32,426 nucleotides of DNA from Clostridia bacterium (lineage in GTDB: Bacteria > Bacillota > Clostridia > Monoglobales > Monoglobaceae), in NCBI GenBank assembly GCA_017436245.1, contig JAFSDN010000095.1, positions 1 to 32,426 on the forward strand, written 5' to 3'. Shown here one piece after another: positions 24,646 through 32,426 of this stretch. The stretch's first letter is position 1. The number at the start of each line of letters is the position of its first letter. The notes beneath the pieces were generated by a model. It made no database searches, was not told the DNA's origin, and saw only the letters and a program-made list of their open reading frames with translations. The position numbers and the translations under genes were made by a program.

Positions 24646-25707
24646 TTATAATTCAATCAAATCCTTTGTAACCCGTGTCAGATTTTCACATCCGTTCTCC
24701 GTAACCGCAACAAGGTCTTCAATCCGGACACCTCCGAAATTTGGAATATATATTCCCGGTTCACAGCTCACAACCATGTTTTTTTCAAGAATAATTTCCG
24801 ACTTTGGCGAAAGGTTGGGAAGCTCATGAACAAGAAGCCCCACACCGTGTCCCAGACTATGTCTGAAATACTGACCGTAACCGCAGGAAGCTATATAATC
24901 TCTTGCCGCCTTGTCGCACTCCGCACAACCAATGCCTTCACGAATTGAATCAAGCCCAATCTGCTGTGCCTTCTTTACTGTATTATAGACCTTTTTCTGT
25001 TCTTCTGTTGCCTTACCCACAACAACAGTCCGGGTCATATCCGAACAATATCCGTCAAGTACGCAACCAAAATCCAAGGTCACAAAATCTCCCTGCTCAA
25101 TTCTTTTATCCGTTGGAACGCCGTGAGGCAGACTTGTTCTTGCACCCGATATTGCAATGGTGTCAAAGGAAAGCCCCGATGCGCCCTGTTTTTTCATAAA
25201 GTATTCAATTTCAAGGGCAATGTCCTTTTCCGAAACATCGGGCTTGAAATAATCAAGAATATACTCAAAGGCTTTGCAGCCCACTTCCTCGGCTTTTCGA
25301 ATTTTTTCAAGCTCCTCCGGGGTTTTCACCATACGCATTGTACGTATTTTTGATGTCATGGGCACAAATTCCCGATTTTCAGCAAGGGAAGTCAGCCTTG
25401 TGTAATCCGCCATTGACAGCGAATCATCCTCCACCGCCACAAATTTTATACCCTGTTCTTCAAACAAGCTGCAAGCCGATTTCATCCAGTCGTTTGTTTC
25501 AACAACTTCAAAGCCCTGCACTTCCGATTCCGCCTGCTCGGTGTACCGTGAATCAGTGAACAGAACAACCTCATTTTCTGTAATTACAACAGCTCCTTCA
25601 CCGCCGGTGAATCCGCTGAAATACCGCATATTATGTGGCGACATCAAAAGAACTGCATCACATTCTCCCAGAATTTTGTCAAGTTTGTTACGTTTTGCAC
25701 TTTCCAT
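24646..25707 (-). CDS. M24 family Xaa-Pro aminopeptidase
   Basis: The 353-residue protein has a creatinase-like N-terminal domain (about 1-125) and an M24 catalytic domain. All five metal ligands are visible: Asp212, Asp223, His287, Glu316 and Glu330. It removes N-terminal residues that precede proline in peptides in the cytoplasm. Its position upstream of efp, and its link to proline-containing peptides, is a common arrangement. GAGGA lies about 6 nt before the ATG. It follows the endonuclease IV-like gene with a 10-nt gap. Confidence 0.93.
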   Translation of the reverse strand: MESAKRNKLDKILGECDAVLLMSPHNMRYFSGFTGGEGAVVITENEVVLFTDSRYTEQAESEVQGFEVVETNDWMKSACSLFEEQGIKFVAVEDDSLSMADYTRLTSLAENREFVPMTSKIRTMRMVKTPEELEKIRKAEEVGCKAFEYILDYFKPDVSEKDIALEIEYFMKKQGASGLSFDTIAISGARTSLPHGVPTDKRIEQGDFVTLDFGCVLDGYCSDMTRTVVVGKATEEQKKVYNTVKKAQQIGLDSIREGIGCAECDKAARDYIASCGYGQYFRHSLGHGVGLLVHELPNLSPKSEIILEKNMVVSCEPGIYIPNFGGVRIEDLVAVTENGCENLTRVTKDLIEL

Positions 25708-25717
25708 TCGTCATTCC

Positions 25718-26569
25718 TCATTTCACATTCCTGTAAATTTTCTGAATTGCCACAGCATCACGGGTCTGAGTACCTCTTGACTCACATATAATTACGGGTG
25801 ACAAATCACGTTTTGCAACAATCTCGGCAAGGGGGTCAAAATCAGGTTCAAATTGGGTCTCACAAAAACAATGGTGCTTTTTTTCACCTGCATTGGTATA
25901 TTCAATACGGCTGTAATGGGCATGGAAATTCTTCAGTCTTTCTTCCCCCAGCTTTTTGTGTATTGTGTCAAAAATCCTTTCATAGCCCTCGTAGGTTTTC
26001 AGGCTCCCCAAGGTCTGGGAATTAACGTGCCCAAAATCAATGGTGGGAATCAATCTTTCGTCAATAAGGCACAATTCACAAACCTCCTCAACCGTTCCAA
26101 GCTGTTTCACCTTCCCCATGGTTTCGGGGCAAATGGCAATATCACCATAGCCCGCCTCATCCGCCGATTTCACTGCACGCAAAAGCGTGTCCTTTGCAAG
26201 CTCCAGAGCTTCCTTTCGGGTAATATCACCGCAGGAGCCTGAATGAACAACAATCCGTTTTGCACCCATATATTTTGCCGCTTCAAGAGTTTTCAGAATA
26301 TAATCAATACTCCTGTCACGCTTTTCAGGCTCAACAGACGAAAGGCTGATGTAATAAGGCGCGTGAACAGACAGATGTATTCCGCACTCCGCCGCCCTTC
26401 TGCCTATTTCCGTTGCCGCCTCATCCGAAATCTTCACACCTTTTCCGCATTGATATTCATATGCTCCCAAGCCATGCTCCTTCACCCACAGCGGCGCCTC
26501 AAGCGAAGATTTGTGCTTTGAGGCATAAAAATCCTCGCAATTTCCCGCAGGTCCGAAAATTGCCGACAT
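25718..26569 (-). CDS. TIM-barrel endonuclease IV-like protein
   Basis: The 283-residue protein matches the AP endonuclease family 2/Nfo TIM barrel: HLSVHAPYYISL, RIVVHSGS, CPETMG, PTIDFGHVNS, NFHAHYSRI and VICESRG supply the His, Glu and Asp residues that bind the metal cluster. Some members cut abasic sites; others are sugar isomerase-like, so a repair role is likely but not certain. It starts at 26569, three nt after the yqeG stop, which implies coupling. The region KKHHCFCETQ is slightly unusual within the motif set. Confidence 0.86.
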   Translation of the reverse strand: MSAIFGPAGNCEDFYASKHKSSLEAPLWVKEHGLGAYEYQCGKGVKISDEAATEIGRRAAECGIHLSVHAPYYISLSSVEPEKRDRSIDYILKTLEAAKYMGAKRIVVHSGSCGDITRKEALELAKDTLLRAVKSADEAGYGDIAICPETMGKVKQLGTVEEVCELCLIDERLIPTIDFGHVNSQTLGSLKTYEGYERIFDTIHKKLGEERLKNFHAHYSRIEYTNAGEKKHHCFCETQFEPDFDPLAEIVAKRDLSPVIICESRGTQTRDAVAIQKIYRNVK

Positions 26570-26574
26570 AACAT

Positions 26575-27069
26575 CTACCCCTTTTTGTTTAAACGCTTCA
26601 TAATAAGTTTTTCAAACCTACGCTTGAATCTGACAAAGCCATGCTCAACCTCAGAAATTGGCTTGACAAGAATAGTATGCATACCAATCCTGCTGCCGCC
26701 CCATATATCGGTAAACAACTGGTCACCAACCAGAACAGCCTCGTCAACAGATATTCCCATATTGGCACAGGCCTGCCTTATGGGTTTTATTCTTGGTTTC
26801 AGCGCCTTGGCAATATAGCCCGCATTTATGCTTTCCGCAAAGGGCTTCACGCGCCTCTCGTTATTGTTGGAAATCAGGTATACCCCAAAGCCAAGCTCCT
26901 GAAGTTTTTTTATCCATTCCTTTGTTTTTTCATCAGGAACAGCCATTGCATATGTTGCAAGAGTATTGTCAATATCAAACAAAAAGCCCTTTTTGCCCAT
27001 ACTTTTGAGCTTTTCAAGGTCAATTTCAAATATCGAATCAACAAATTCGGTTGGTAAAAATCTGCTCAT
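26575..27069 (-). CDS. YqeG family HAD phosphatase (subfamily IIIA)
   Basis: The 164-residue protein has the HAD motifs FDIDNTL (motif I, DxDxT), LISNNNERR (motif II) and GDQLFTDIWGG (motif IV). Phosphatase activity is expected; the natural substrate is unknown. It is a single compact HAD domain without membrane segments. In many Firmicutes it lies before a GTPase and aroE; here it precedes the endonuclease IV-like gene. AAAGGA is about 9 nt before the ATG. The structured repeat copy B lies immediately upstream. Confidence 0.92.
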   Translation of the reverse strand: MSRFLPTEFVDSIFEIDLEKLKSMGKKGFLFDIDNTLATYAMAVPDEKTKEWIKKLQELGFGVYLISNNNERRVKPFAESINAGYIAKALKPRIKPIRQACANMGISVDEAVLVGDQLFTDIWGGSRIGMHTILVKPISEVEHGFVRFKRRFEKLIMKRLNKKG

Positions 27070-27119
27070 TTTATAAATTCCTTTTTTATAGTTTAAAAGT
27101 TACAAGACTGCTTCGTTCA

Positions 27120-27225
27120 AAGCATACAAAAATTTGTCCGGATTGCCGATTTTGTACGAGCGGTGCCGTGCTATATGCACTGCCCCAAGCATAAAAGCCG
27201 CAAGACGGATGAATTTTTTATGCTT
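27120..27225 (-). ncRNA. Structured intergenic element, copy B (yqeY-yqeG)
   Basis: On the minus strand it begins directly after the yqeY stop codon. Terminal stem AAGCATAAAAAATT / AATTTTTGTATGCTT, second stem GCTTGG / CCGGAC, hairpin GTGC-atata-GCAC, and hairpin CCG ... CGG, plus a further CCG-tcttg-CGG in the 5' half. Compared with copy A at 17379-17483 the core from GGGGCAGT to ACAAATTTTT has about ten differences in some 59 nt. Several of them keep the pairing: in the hairpin A-U becomes G-C, and in the terminal stem C-G and G-C become A-U. Confidence 0.75.
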
Positions 27226-27669
27226 TTACGAAAGTTTTTCTTTCACTATTGCATTTATCATCTTCCCATCTGCTCTGCCCTTGGTCTTTGGCATAACTGT
27301 TGCCATTATTTTGCCCATATCTTTCATTGATGTTGCACCGGTTTCGGCAATTGCATCGGCAACAATCACTTCAAGCTCTTCTTTTGAAAGCTGTTCGGGC
27401 AGGTAGGCAAGAAGAATTTCGATTTCACGGTTAATATCCGCAATAAGGTCGTCACGTCCGCTCTTTTCGTATTCAGGAAGAACATCACGGCGTTTTTTCA
27501 GTTCCTTTGCGATTATTTCCATTATGCCTTCGCTGTCAAGCTCGGTGAGGTTATCTTTTTCAAACTGAAGAATTGCAGAGCGAATCATTGTAACGGTATT
27601 TTTCTTTATTGTGTCCTTTTCCTTCATTGCAGCCTTCAAATCCTGCATAAGTGTCTCTCTTATATCCAT
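27226..27669 (-). CDS. yqeY: GatB/YqeY domain protein
   Basis: The 147-residue, all-helical protein matches the YqeY family (LMQDLKAAMKEKD, TIKKNTVTMIRSAI, YLPEQLSKEELEVIV, GKIMATVMPKTKGRADG), which is homologous to the tail of the amidotransferase GatB. It probably binds tRNA or acts in translation; the exact role is unknown. The ATG at 27669 has AGGAGG about 8 nt upstream. It follows rpsU, the standard rpsU-yqeY arrangement of Firmicutes, with a terminator-like hairpin between them. Confidence 0.93.
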   Translation of the reverse strand: MDIRETLMQDLKAAMKEKDTIKKNTVTMIRSAILQFEKDNLTELDSEGIMEIIAKELKKRRDVLPEYEKSGRDDLIADINREIEILLAYLPEQLSKEELEVIVADAIAETGATSMKDMGKIMATVMPKTKGRADGKMINAIVKEKLS

Positions 27670-27699
27670 AGTATTTACCTCCTGAAAAAAATAATTTAA

Positions 27700-27728
27700 A
27701 AGCCGCCATCGCAATTCGAGGGCGGCTT
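27700..27728 (-). terminator. Terminator-like hairpin between rpsU and yqeY
   Basis: On the minus strand, AAGCCGCC ... GGCGGCTT with inner TCG/CGA pairing, followed by TTTTAAATTATTTTTTT. A strong intrinsic terminator that should reduce yqeY expression relative to rpsU. Confidence 0.85.
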
Positions 27729-27746
27729 AGTAAACTGTAAAAAAAA

Positions 27747-27923
27747 TTATCTGAACTTGCGCTTTCTTGCAGCTTCTGACTTTTTCTTACGTTTTACGCT
27801 GGGTTTCTCATAATGTTCTCTTTTTCTAACTTCTGACAAAACACCTGCTTTTGCACAAGAACGTTTGAAACGGCGAAGTGCGCTATCCAAAGACTCGTTG
27901 TCTTTAACTCTGATTTCTGCCAT
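27747..27923 (-). CDS. rpsU: 30S ribosomal protein S21
   Basis: A 58-residue basic protein with the S21 signature [17 protein letters not shown], then the Lys/Arg-rich tail. It belongs to the small subunit near the anti-Shine-Dalgarno region. The ATG at 27923 has GGAGGG about 10 nt upstream; the frame extends seven codons earlier. A near-perfect sigma-A promoter lies upstream and a strong hairpin follows, so rpsU is probably a highly expressed unit that also feeds yqeY. Confidence 0.97.
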   Translation of the reverse strand: MAEIRVKDNESLDSALRRFKRSCAKAGVLSEVRKREHYEKPSVKRKKKSEAARKRKFR

Positions 27924-28007
27924 TGTCGGTTTCCCTCCCTCCAATATTTAAATTGGAAATGTGGATTTTCTTGTGTCAAATAAGTTTTAAAAAATTCTAC
28001 CTTAACA

Positions 28008-28036
28008 ATTATACCTACTTTTTATCGCAATGTCAA
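28008..28036 (-). promoter_or_regulatory. Strong sigma-A promoter for rpsU
   Basis: On the minus strand, a consensus TTGACA (28036-28031), a 17-nt spacer and a consensus TATAAT (28013-28008). The leader is about 77 nt. Confidence 0.9.
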
Positions 28037-28144
28037 GCATAATTTAAAGAATTTTGAATTTATTTTTTTCAAATCCTGCAAAAGCCTTGTCCATTGGGGA
28101 TTTTATGTTAATGTTAACAGCATAACACATACGGAGCTTTTTTA

Positions 28145-28810
28145 TCAACTCCCAATTTTCATCTCACGCAAGGTCTCAACCGCATCACCAAGACCGCCAA
28201 CCGCATCAATCAAGCCGCATTCAACAGCCTCCTCGCCAAACAGAACTGTTCCCACATCGTTTGCAATATTTTCAGTTTCAAGCATAATCCGCATAAAATC
28301 ATCTGCCGAAATTTTTGAATGTTTGTGGACAAAATCACAAATCTGCTCCTGAACCTTTGAAAGATATTCAAAGGTCTGATGAACACCAATAACAAGTCCG
28401 CCTGTGCGAATGGGATGCACCGTCATTGTTGCCGACGGCACAATAAAGGACTTGTCAGCCGAAACAGCCAGCGGAACACCAATGCTGTGCCCTCCGCCCA
28501 GAACAATTGAAACCGTGGGCTTTTTCATGCTTGCAATCATTTCCGCAATGGCAAGTCCTGCCTCAACATCACCCCCAACGGTATTGAGCAAAATCAAAAG
28601 CCCGTCAATTGCCTCTTCCTGTTCAACCTCAACAAGCTTTGGAATCACATGCTCATATTTTGTGGTTTTTGTGTCCGAAGGCAAGTTTGTGTGTCCCTCA
28701 ATCTGCCCCACAATGCTGAGGCAATAAATATTCAGCCCCGACCCCTTGATTTTTCCGCCACCAAGCTCCTTAATCTGCTCACATTCATTATTCTTGTTTT
28801 CCTCCGACAT
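28145..28810 (-). CDS. TepA/ClpP-like serine protease (S14 family)
   Basis: The 221-residue protein is a ClpP-fold member of the TepA/YmfB type. It has the nucleophile Ser109 in [10 protein letters not shown] and His132 in MTVHPIR, at the spacing typical of ClpP, and [15 protein letters not shown] as the substrate-side strand. TepA-type proteins were named for a role in protein translocation, but they may also degrade peptides. There is no signal peptide. AAAGGAG lies about 10 nt before the ATG. It diverges from metA and is transcribed alone. Confidence 0.9.
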   Translation of the reverse strand: MSEENKNNECEQIKELGGGKIKGSGLNIYCLSIVGQIEGHTNLPSDTKTTKYEHVIPKLVEVEQEEAIDGLLILLNTVGGDVEAGLAIAEMIASMKKPTVSIVLGGGHSIGVPLAVSADKSFIVPSATMTVHPIRTGGLVIGVHQTFEYLSKVQEQICDFVHKHSKISADDFMRIMLETENIANDVGTVLFGEEAVECGLIDAVGGLGDAVETLREMKIGS

Positions 28811-28838
28811 TTTCTTTATCTCCTTTACAAAATTTTTG

Positions 28839-28867
28839 TTGATAATTTTATTCTGTTATGGTATACT
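28839..28867 (+). promoter_or_regulatory. Sigma-A-type promoter for metA
   Basis: TTGATA (28839-28844), a 17-nt spacer and TATACT (28862-28867). The leader is only about 36 nt, too short for a SAM riboswitch or T-box. Confidence 0.8.
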
Positions 28868-28909
28868 TATTTTAATTTGATTTTATTTTAACCGCAGGAG
28901 GGTGATATT

Positions 28910-29833
28910 ATGCCGATTAAAGTTTCCGACTCATTGCCGGCAATTGAAATTCTCAACAACGAAAACATCTTTGTCATAACCGAAACAAGAGCCATGACTC
29001 AGGACATCAGGCCTCTTGAAATTGTTGTTTTGAACCTGATGCCAACAAAAATCGAAACCGAAACTCAACTTTTGCGTGTTTTGGGCAATACTCCGCTCCA
29101 GATAAATGTGCAGTTTATAAACACAAAAACTCACGAATCAAAAAACACATCAAAGAGTCATATTGAAACCTTTTACAAGACCTTTGACGACATAAAGGAC
29201 AGCAAATTTGACGGAATGATTATAACAGGAGCTCCCGTTGAAAAGATGGACTTTGAGGAAGTTGATTACTGGGAAGAGCTTTGCGAAATCATGGAGTGGT
29301 CAAAAACAAACGTCACCTCCACCTTTCACATTTGCTGGGGCGCGCAGGCAGCACTCTATTATCACTATGGCGTACCCAAATATCATGTACCCGAAAAAGT
29401 CTTTGGAGTATTTCCCCACACCGTTGTTCCCGAAAAGAAACACAAAATCCTGCTCCGTGGCTTTGATGACATATTCTATGTTCCTCAGTCACGGCACACC
29501 GAAGTCCGTGAAGAAGACATTGAAAAGGTTCCTGCACTTGAAATACTGGCAAAGTCCGACGAAACGGGAGTTTATATTGTAACCGACAAAAACGAACGCA
29601 GATTTTTTATTACAGGTCACTCGGAATACGACTGGGACACTCTCAAAAAGGAATATGAGCGTGACGTGAACAAAGGCCTTGACATCAAGGTTCCTGCAAA
29701 CTATTTTCCGGATGATGACCCCACAAAAGACCCAATGGTATTGTGGCGTGCCCATGCAAACCTGCTTTATTCCAACTGGCTGAACTACTTTGTGTATCAG
29801 ACAACACCCTATGACATAAAAACAATAAAATAA
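28910..29833 (+). CDS. metA: Homoserine O-acetyltransferase (MetA family)
   Basis: The 307-residue MetA-family enzyme acylates homoserine as the first committed step of methionine synthesis. Catalytic Cys142 lies in HICWGAQ, with His237 and Glu239 in TGHSEY. Glu111 in GAPVEKM occupies the position where Glu selects acetyl-CoA and Gly selects succinyl-CoA, so the name metA hides an O-acetyltransferase here (family knowledge applied to a visible residue). AGGAGG precedes the ATG. The CpXC gene follows after 14 nt and is likely co-transcribed. Other methionine genes are not in view. Confidence 0.95.
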   Translation: MPIKVSDSLPAIEILNNENIFVITETRAMTQDIRPLEIVVLNLMPTKIETETQLLRVLGNTPLQINVQFINTKTHESKNTSKSHIETFYKTFDDIKDSKFDGMIITGAPVEKMDFEEVDYWEELCEIMEWSKTNVTSTFHICWGAQAALYYHYGVPKYHVPEKVFGVFPHTVVPEKKHKILLRGFDDIFYVPQSRHTEVREEDIEKVPALEILAKSDETGVYIVTDKNERRFFITGHSEYDWDTLKKEYERDVNKGLDIKVPANYFPDDDPTKDPMVLWRAHANLLYSNWLNYFVYQTTPYDIKTIK

Positions 29834-29847
29834 GTGAGGCAAAACAA

Positions 29848-30489
29848 ATGACCCGACAAAAAAACATGATTGTTAACTGTCCTGCCTGTCTTGAAGACGG
29901 TAGCTTCAAAATCTATTCCTCAATAAACACAACCGAAACTCCCGAAATAAAAGAAAGCATCTTCAACCGTGAGATTTTCAAGTTCTCATGCCCCAATTGC
30001 GGCGAAGAAATCCTTGTTGCATACAACTGCACCTATACCGACCCCCAAAATCGGTATATTGTTGCCCTTTTGTCCGATGATGAGGAAAGTGACGAAAGCA
30101 TTGTGAAGGTTGAAGGCTACACCTTGCGTATTGTGCGTACAATCAACGAGTTTGTTGAAAAAATTGCTCTGATTGAGGATAAAATTGACGACAAGGTAAT
30201 TGAGCTTTACAAGATTATGCTTGAAGACCAGTTTGAAGACGAGCGCCCCGGAGCAAAAATTCTCGGCATATATTACGGTGGCAGAAATTTTGAAGACAAC
30301 AGCCTTTTGTTCTTCATTATAACCGAAAACGCAGAAAACTGCCGTGCAATGCTTTCAATGCAAACCTACAACGCCATTGAAAGTCAGTTTGCGGCATCGG
30401 CACAGAAATATGCCGACATCTCAGAAGTCAACAGACTTTGGGCAATTGGCGCACTGCAGACCGATTTTGGTGGCGGCACCGAGGAATAA
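29848..30489 (+). CDS. CpXC domain protein
   Basis: The 213-residue protein begins with a CpXC-type zinc ribbon: CPACLEDGSF (about 11-20) and CPNCGEEI (about 48-55). It has an acidic, mostly helical remainder (VEKIALIEDKIDDKVIELYKIML). The function is unknown. CpXC proteins are small cytosolic proteins common in Clostridia. GAGG lies about 8 nt before the ATG. It follows metA with a 14-nt gap and is ended by a terminator. Confidence 0.85.
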   Translation: MTRQKNMIVNCPACLEDGSFKIYSSINTTETPEIKESIFNREIFKFSCPNCGEEILVAYNCTYTDPQNRYIVALLSDDEESDESIVKVEGYTLRIVRTINEFVEKIALIEDKIDDKVIELYKIMLEDQFEDERPGAKILGIYYGGRNFEDNSLLFFIITENAENCRAMLSMQTYNAIESQFAASAQKYADISEVNRLWAIGALQTDFGGGTEE

Positions 30490-30513
30490 ACAGTCAATAA
30501 TTCATCATATTTC

Positions 30514-30551
30514 AAAAACCTTTTCCATATATTTTATGGAGAAGGTTTTTT
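30514..30551 (+). terminator. Terminator after metA-CpXC
   Basis: AAAAACCTT-t-TCCAT ... ATGGA-g-AAGGTTTTT with T run, 25 nt after the CpXC stop codon. Confidence 0.88.
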
Positions 30552-30578
30552 ATTACATATACGAAAGGCAGGCACATT

Positions 30579-31490
30579 ATGTACATCATCAAAATGAAAA
30601 CAATCATATACTATCTTGCCATTTTTGCGGTTTCATTGGCAAGCATAGGCATCATCAGACTTTACAGCACCAATCAGCCGGACGCTTCAACAATAAAGGT
30701 TTCAGAAGAAGCATCACCCACCGAAGTTTCCGAAAGTTTCGGCACCCGAACTGATGAGGTTGAAGTTCCAATCATTATGTATCACAACATACACAAAGCC
30801 AACGAAAGCGACAGTAAGTACGTTATATCCGAAGCAGATTTTGAAAACGACCTGAAATTTCTGTCCGACAACGGTTATACAACCGTTGTTATGCAGGATT
30901 TAATTAACTTTGTTCAGGGTAAGTCAAGCCTGCCCAAAAAGCCCGTTGTTCTCACCTTTGATGACGGATACTTCAACAACTGCGCCTATGGGTTTCCTTT
31001 GCTTCAAAAATACAATTCCAAAGCAGTAATTTCCATAATCGGATATTACACCGACCAGTTTACCCAGTCCCCTGACGAAAACCCCAAATACTCCCACCTC
31101 ACATGGGACGACATAAAGGAGCTGATGAAGTCGGGAAATATTGAATTTCAAAACCATTCGTACAATCTTCACACCACCGACAAAGGCAGAAACGGCTCCA
31201 AAAAGAAAAGAAGCGAGACCCTTGAAGAATACAAGCAGTTACTCACTTCTGATTTACAAAAACTTCAGGAGGAATTTACCCAAAACACCGGGTATACCCC
31301 CACAACCTTCACATATCCCTTTGGCAGTGTCAGCGAAGCCTCCTTTGACATAATAAAAGAGCTGGGATTTCAGGCAACCCTTTCCTGTGAAAACAAAACA
31401 AATTTTCTGACCCACGACCCCGAATGTCTTTATATGCTCAACCGCTTCATCCGCACTCCTTCAGTATCCGTTAAAGACATTCTGCACTAA
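30579..31490 (+). CDS. Membrane-anchored polysaccharide deacetylase (NodB domain)
   Basis: The 303-residue protein has an N-terminal TM anchor (about 8-28), a short linker rich in Ser, Thr and Glu (about 30-62) and a carbohydrate esterase 4 domain. The metal motif TFDDG has Asp128-Asp129 (catalytic base and metal ligand), and His193 and His198 in NHSYNLH complete the Asp-His-His set; FTYPFG is the third motif. It probably removes acetyl groups from peptidoglycan or another wall polysaccharide outside the cell. AAAGG lies about 8 nt before the ATG at 30579. It is a single-gene unit. Confidence 0.92.
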   Translation: MYIIKMKTIIYYLAIFAVSLASIGIIRLYSTNQPDASTIKVSEEASPTEVSESFGTRTDEVEVPIIMYHNIHKANESDSKYVISEADFENDLKFLSDNGYTTVVMQDLINFVQGKSSLPKKPVVLTFDDGYFNNCAYGFPLLQKYNSKAVISIIGYYTDQFTQSPDENPKYSHLTWDDIKELMKSGNIEFQNHSYNLHTTDKGRNGSKKKRSETLEEYKQLLTSDLQKLQEEFTQNTGYTPTTFTYPFGSVSEASFDIIKELGFQATLSCENKTNFLTHDPECLYMLNRFIRTPSVSVKDILH

Positions 31491-31531
31491 AACCAATTTA
31501 AATCTAAACGGAATTTTTCCGCACTTCAAAT

Positions 31532-31558
31532 TTAGCCTGACATCATCTGTCAGGCTAA
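31532..31558. terminator. Bidirectional terminator hairpin
   Basis: TTAGCCTGACA-tcatc-TGTCAGGCTAA, an 11-bp perfect stem between the convergent deacetylase and MATE genes. T runs are weak on both sides. Confidence 0.75.
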
Positions 31559-31617
31559 GCGCATTGTTTTCAAATATTCTTTTGTCTTTTCATCTTTAAA
31601 ATTAAACAGTTCTTCTT

Positions 31618-32426
31618 TTATTTTATATTATCAAAACTCCGTTTTTTTGCAACAATATACGCAATCCACGTTGCAACAGCCGCCAGAACCCACGTAACCG
31701 GATATGAAATAAACACCATTTCGTAAATATTGTTCAAAGGCAGTATGAAATTAACCCACATAATTCTGACCAGACATATAAACACAAGACTTATAACCGT
31801 CTGGGTCATTGCATATCCCATACCTCTGAGAGCTCCGCCCAAAACAACGCTGGGCATAATCAGAACATATGGCAGAATCACCACATACAAATAATTCAGA
31901 CCATAGTCTATAACCGCTGAATCATTGGTAAACAAGCCAAGGAAAAACCTTCCGTCAAAAACAACAACAGCCGAATAAACCGCCACCGCAATGCCTGTAA
32001 CCCAAAGCGCAATGCTAACTGTTTTCCCTATCCGTTCATATTTTTTTGCACCCATATTCTGTCCCACAAAACTGATGCACGCCTGTTCTCCGGCAGCGAC
32101 AAGAATATACGCAAAATTGGAATAATTGGCGGCAACGCTGTTGGCCGCCATAACTATCTGACCAAAGGAATTAACTGCCGACTGCAAAATAACATTCGAC
32201 AAGCTGAACATAGCCCCGTTTATTCCGGCAGGAAAACCCACAATTGTAATCTGCTTCAACTCAGCTTTGTGAAGCTTCAATTTTTTCAGACTAAGCTTTA
32301 TTTCTGAATCACTTTTTACAAAAATAATAAGGATTGCTACTGCCGAGGCATACTGAGCAACAATTGTTCCCAAGGCAACTCCCACAACATCCATTCCGAG
32401 GAATACCACACAAATAAAGTTAATAA
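31618..32426 (-). CDS. MATE family efflux transporter, C-terminal part
   Basis: A partial gene: the 3' end lies at 31618 and the frame is open to the right edge of the window. The visible part has about six hydrophobic segments and MATE motifs, including GFPAGINGAMFSLSN, GQNMGAKKYERIGKT and the loop GGALRGMGYAMTQTV. By family it exports drugs or cationic compounds with Na+ or H+ as the counter-ion; the substrate is unknown. The frame continues upstream of 32409 as INFICVVFLGM, so no start codon is claimed here. Confidence 0.9.
   Translation of the reverse strand, partial: INFICVVFLGMDVVGVALGTIVAQYASAVAILIIFVKSDSEIKLSLKKLKLHKAELKQITIVGFPAGINGAMFSLSNVILQSAVNSFGQIVMAANSVAANYSNFAYILVAAGEQACISFVGQNMGAKKYERIGKTVSIALWVTGIAVAVYSAVVVFDGRFFLGLFTNDSAVIDYGLNYLYVVILPYVLIMPSVVLGGALRGMGYAMTQTVISLVFICLVRIMWVNFILPLNNIYEMVFISYPVTWVLAAVATWIAYIVAKKRSFDNIK

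Noticed and set aside
28103..28125. Imperfect palindrome ttatgttaatgttaacagcataa near the end of the TepA-like gene
   Set aside because: It is AT-rich and imperfect, with no T tract; it may be a weak terminator or operator but the evidence is too thin to call.
28868..28909. SAM riboswitch or T-box before metA
   Set aside because: The leader is about 36-42 nt, too short, and contains no T-box or S-box sequence.

Overview
The window reads as part of the chromosome of an endospore-forming member of the Bacillota, most likely class Clostridia. The evidence is spoIIR, a CD1247-type protein, CpXC and YaaL-type proteins, the Sua5/YwlE arginine phosphatase, AAAGGAG-type ribosome binding sites and strong TTGACA/TATAAT promoters. 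Base composition is moderate to low GC. No rRNA, tRNA, CRISPR array or transposase gene was seen. Most genes lie on the minus strand.

Layout. (1) Positions 1-3215 are an accessory segment: an orphan membrane protein, a DUF1016/PD-(D/E)XK nuclease and an alpha/beta hydrolase, all on the minus strand. They are separated by three copies of one repeat with a 40-nt identical core and by inverted CTTGACACGAG motifs; one gap holds an array of small hairpins. (2) 3218-4090 is a stand-alone SAM methyltransferase. (3) 4213-11634 (minus) is a housekeeping and cell-wall run: ddl, murI, DUF1934, argS, an S41 protease, an Mrp ATPase and an L,D-transpeptidase, starting at a clear promoter and ending at a terminator. 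(4) spoIIR (plus) diverges from ddl behind a sigma-F-like promoter and converges on tsaD. (5) 12375-21400 (minus) is secA, prfB, prfA, yitT-like, a Sua5-YwlE fusion, rimI and tsaD: protein export, translation termination and t6A tRNA modification. (6) 21575-23915 holds a YaaL-like gene, a CBM9-like protein, a ZIP transporter and a CD1247-type protein. (7) 23988-27923 (minus) is rpsU, yqeY, yqeG, an endonuclease IV-like gene, an M24 aminopeptidase and efp. (8) 28145-32426 holds a TepA/ClpP-like protease, then metA, a CpXC protein and a polysaccharide deacetylase (plus), then the C-terminal part of a MATE transporter (minus) running off the right edge.

Most notable items. prfB needs a programmed +1 frameshift at codon 26, but the stop codon there is TAA rather than the usual TGA. 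A roughly 105-bp structured element occurs twice inside operons (prfB-prfA and yqeY-yqeG), with compensatory base changes in its stems. Sua5 and the arginine phosphatase YwlE are fused. The left end is a repeat-bounded, cassette-like segment with a hairpin array.
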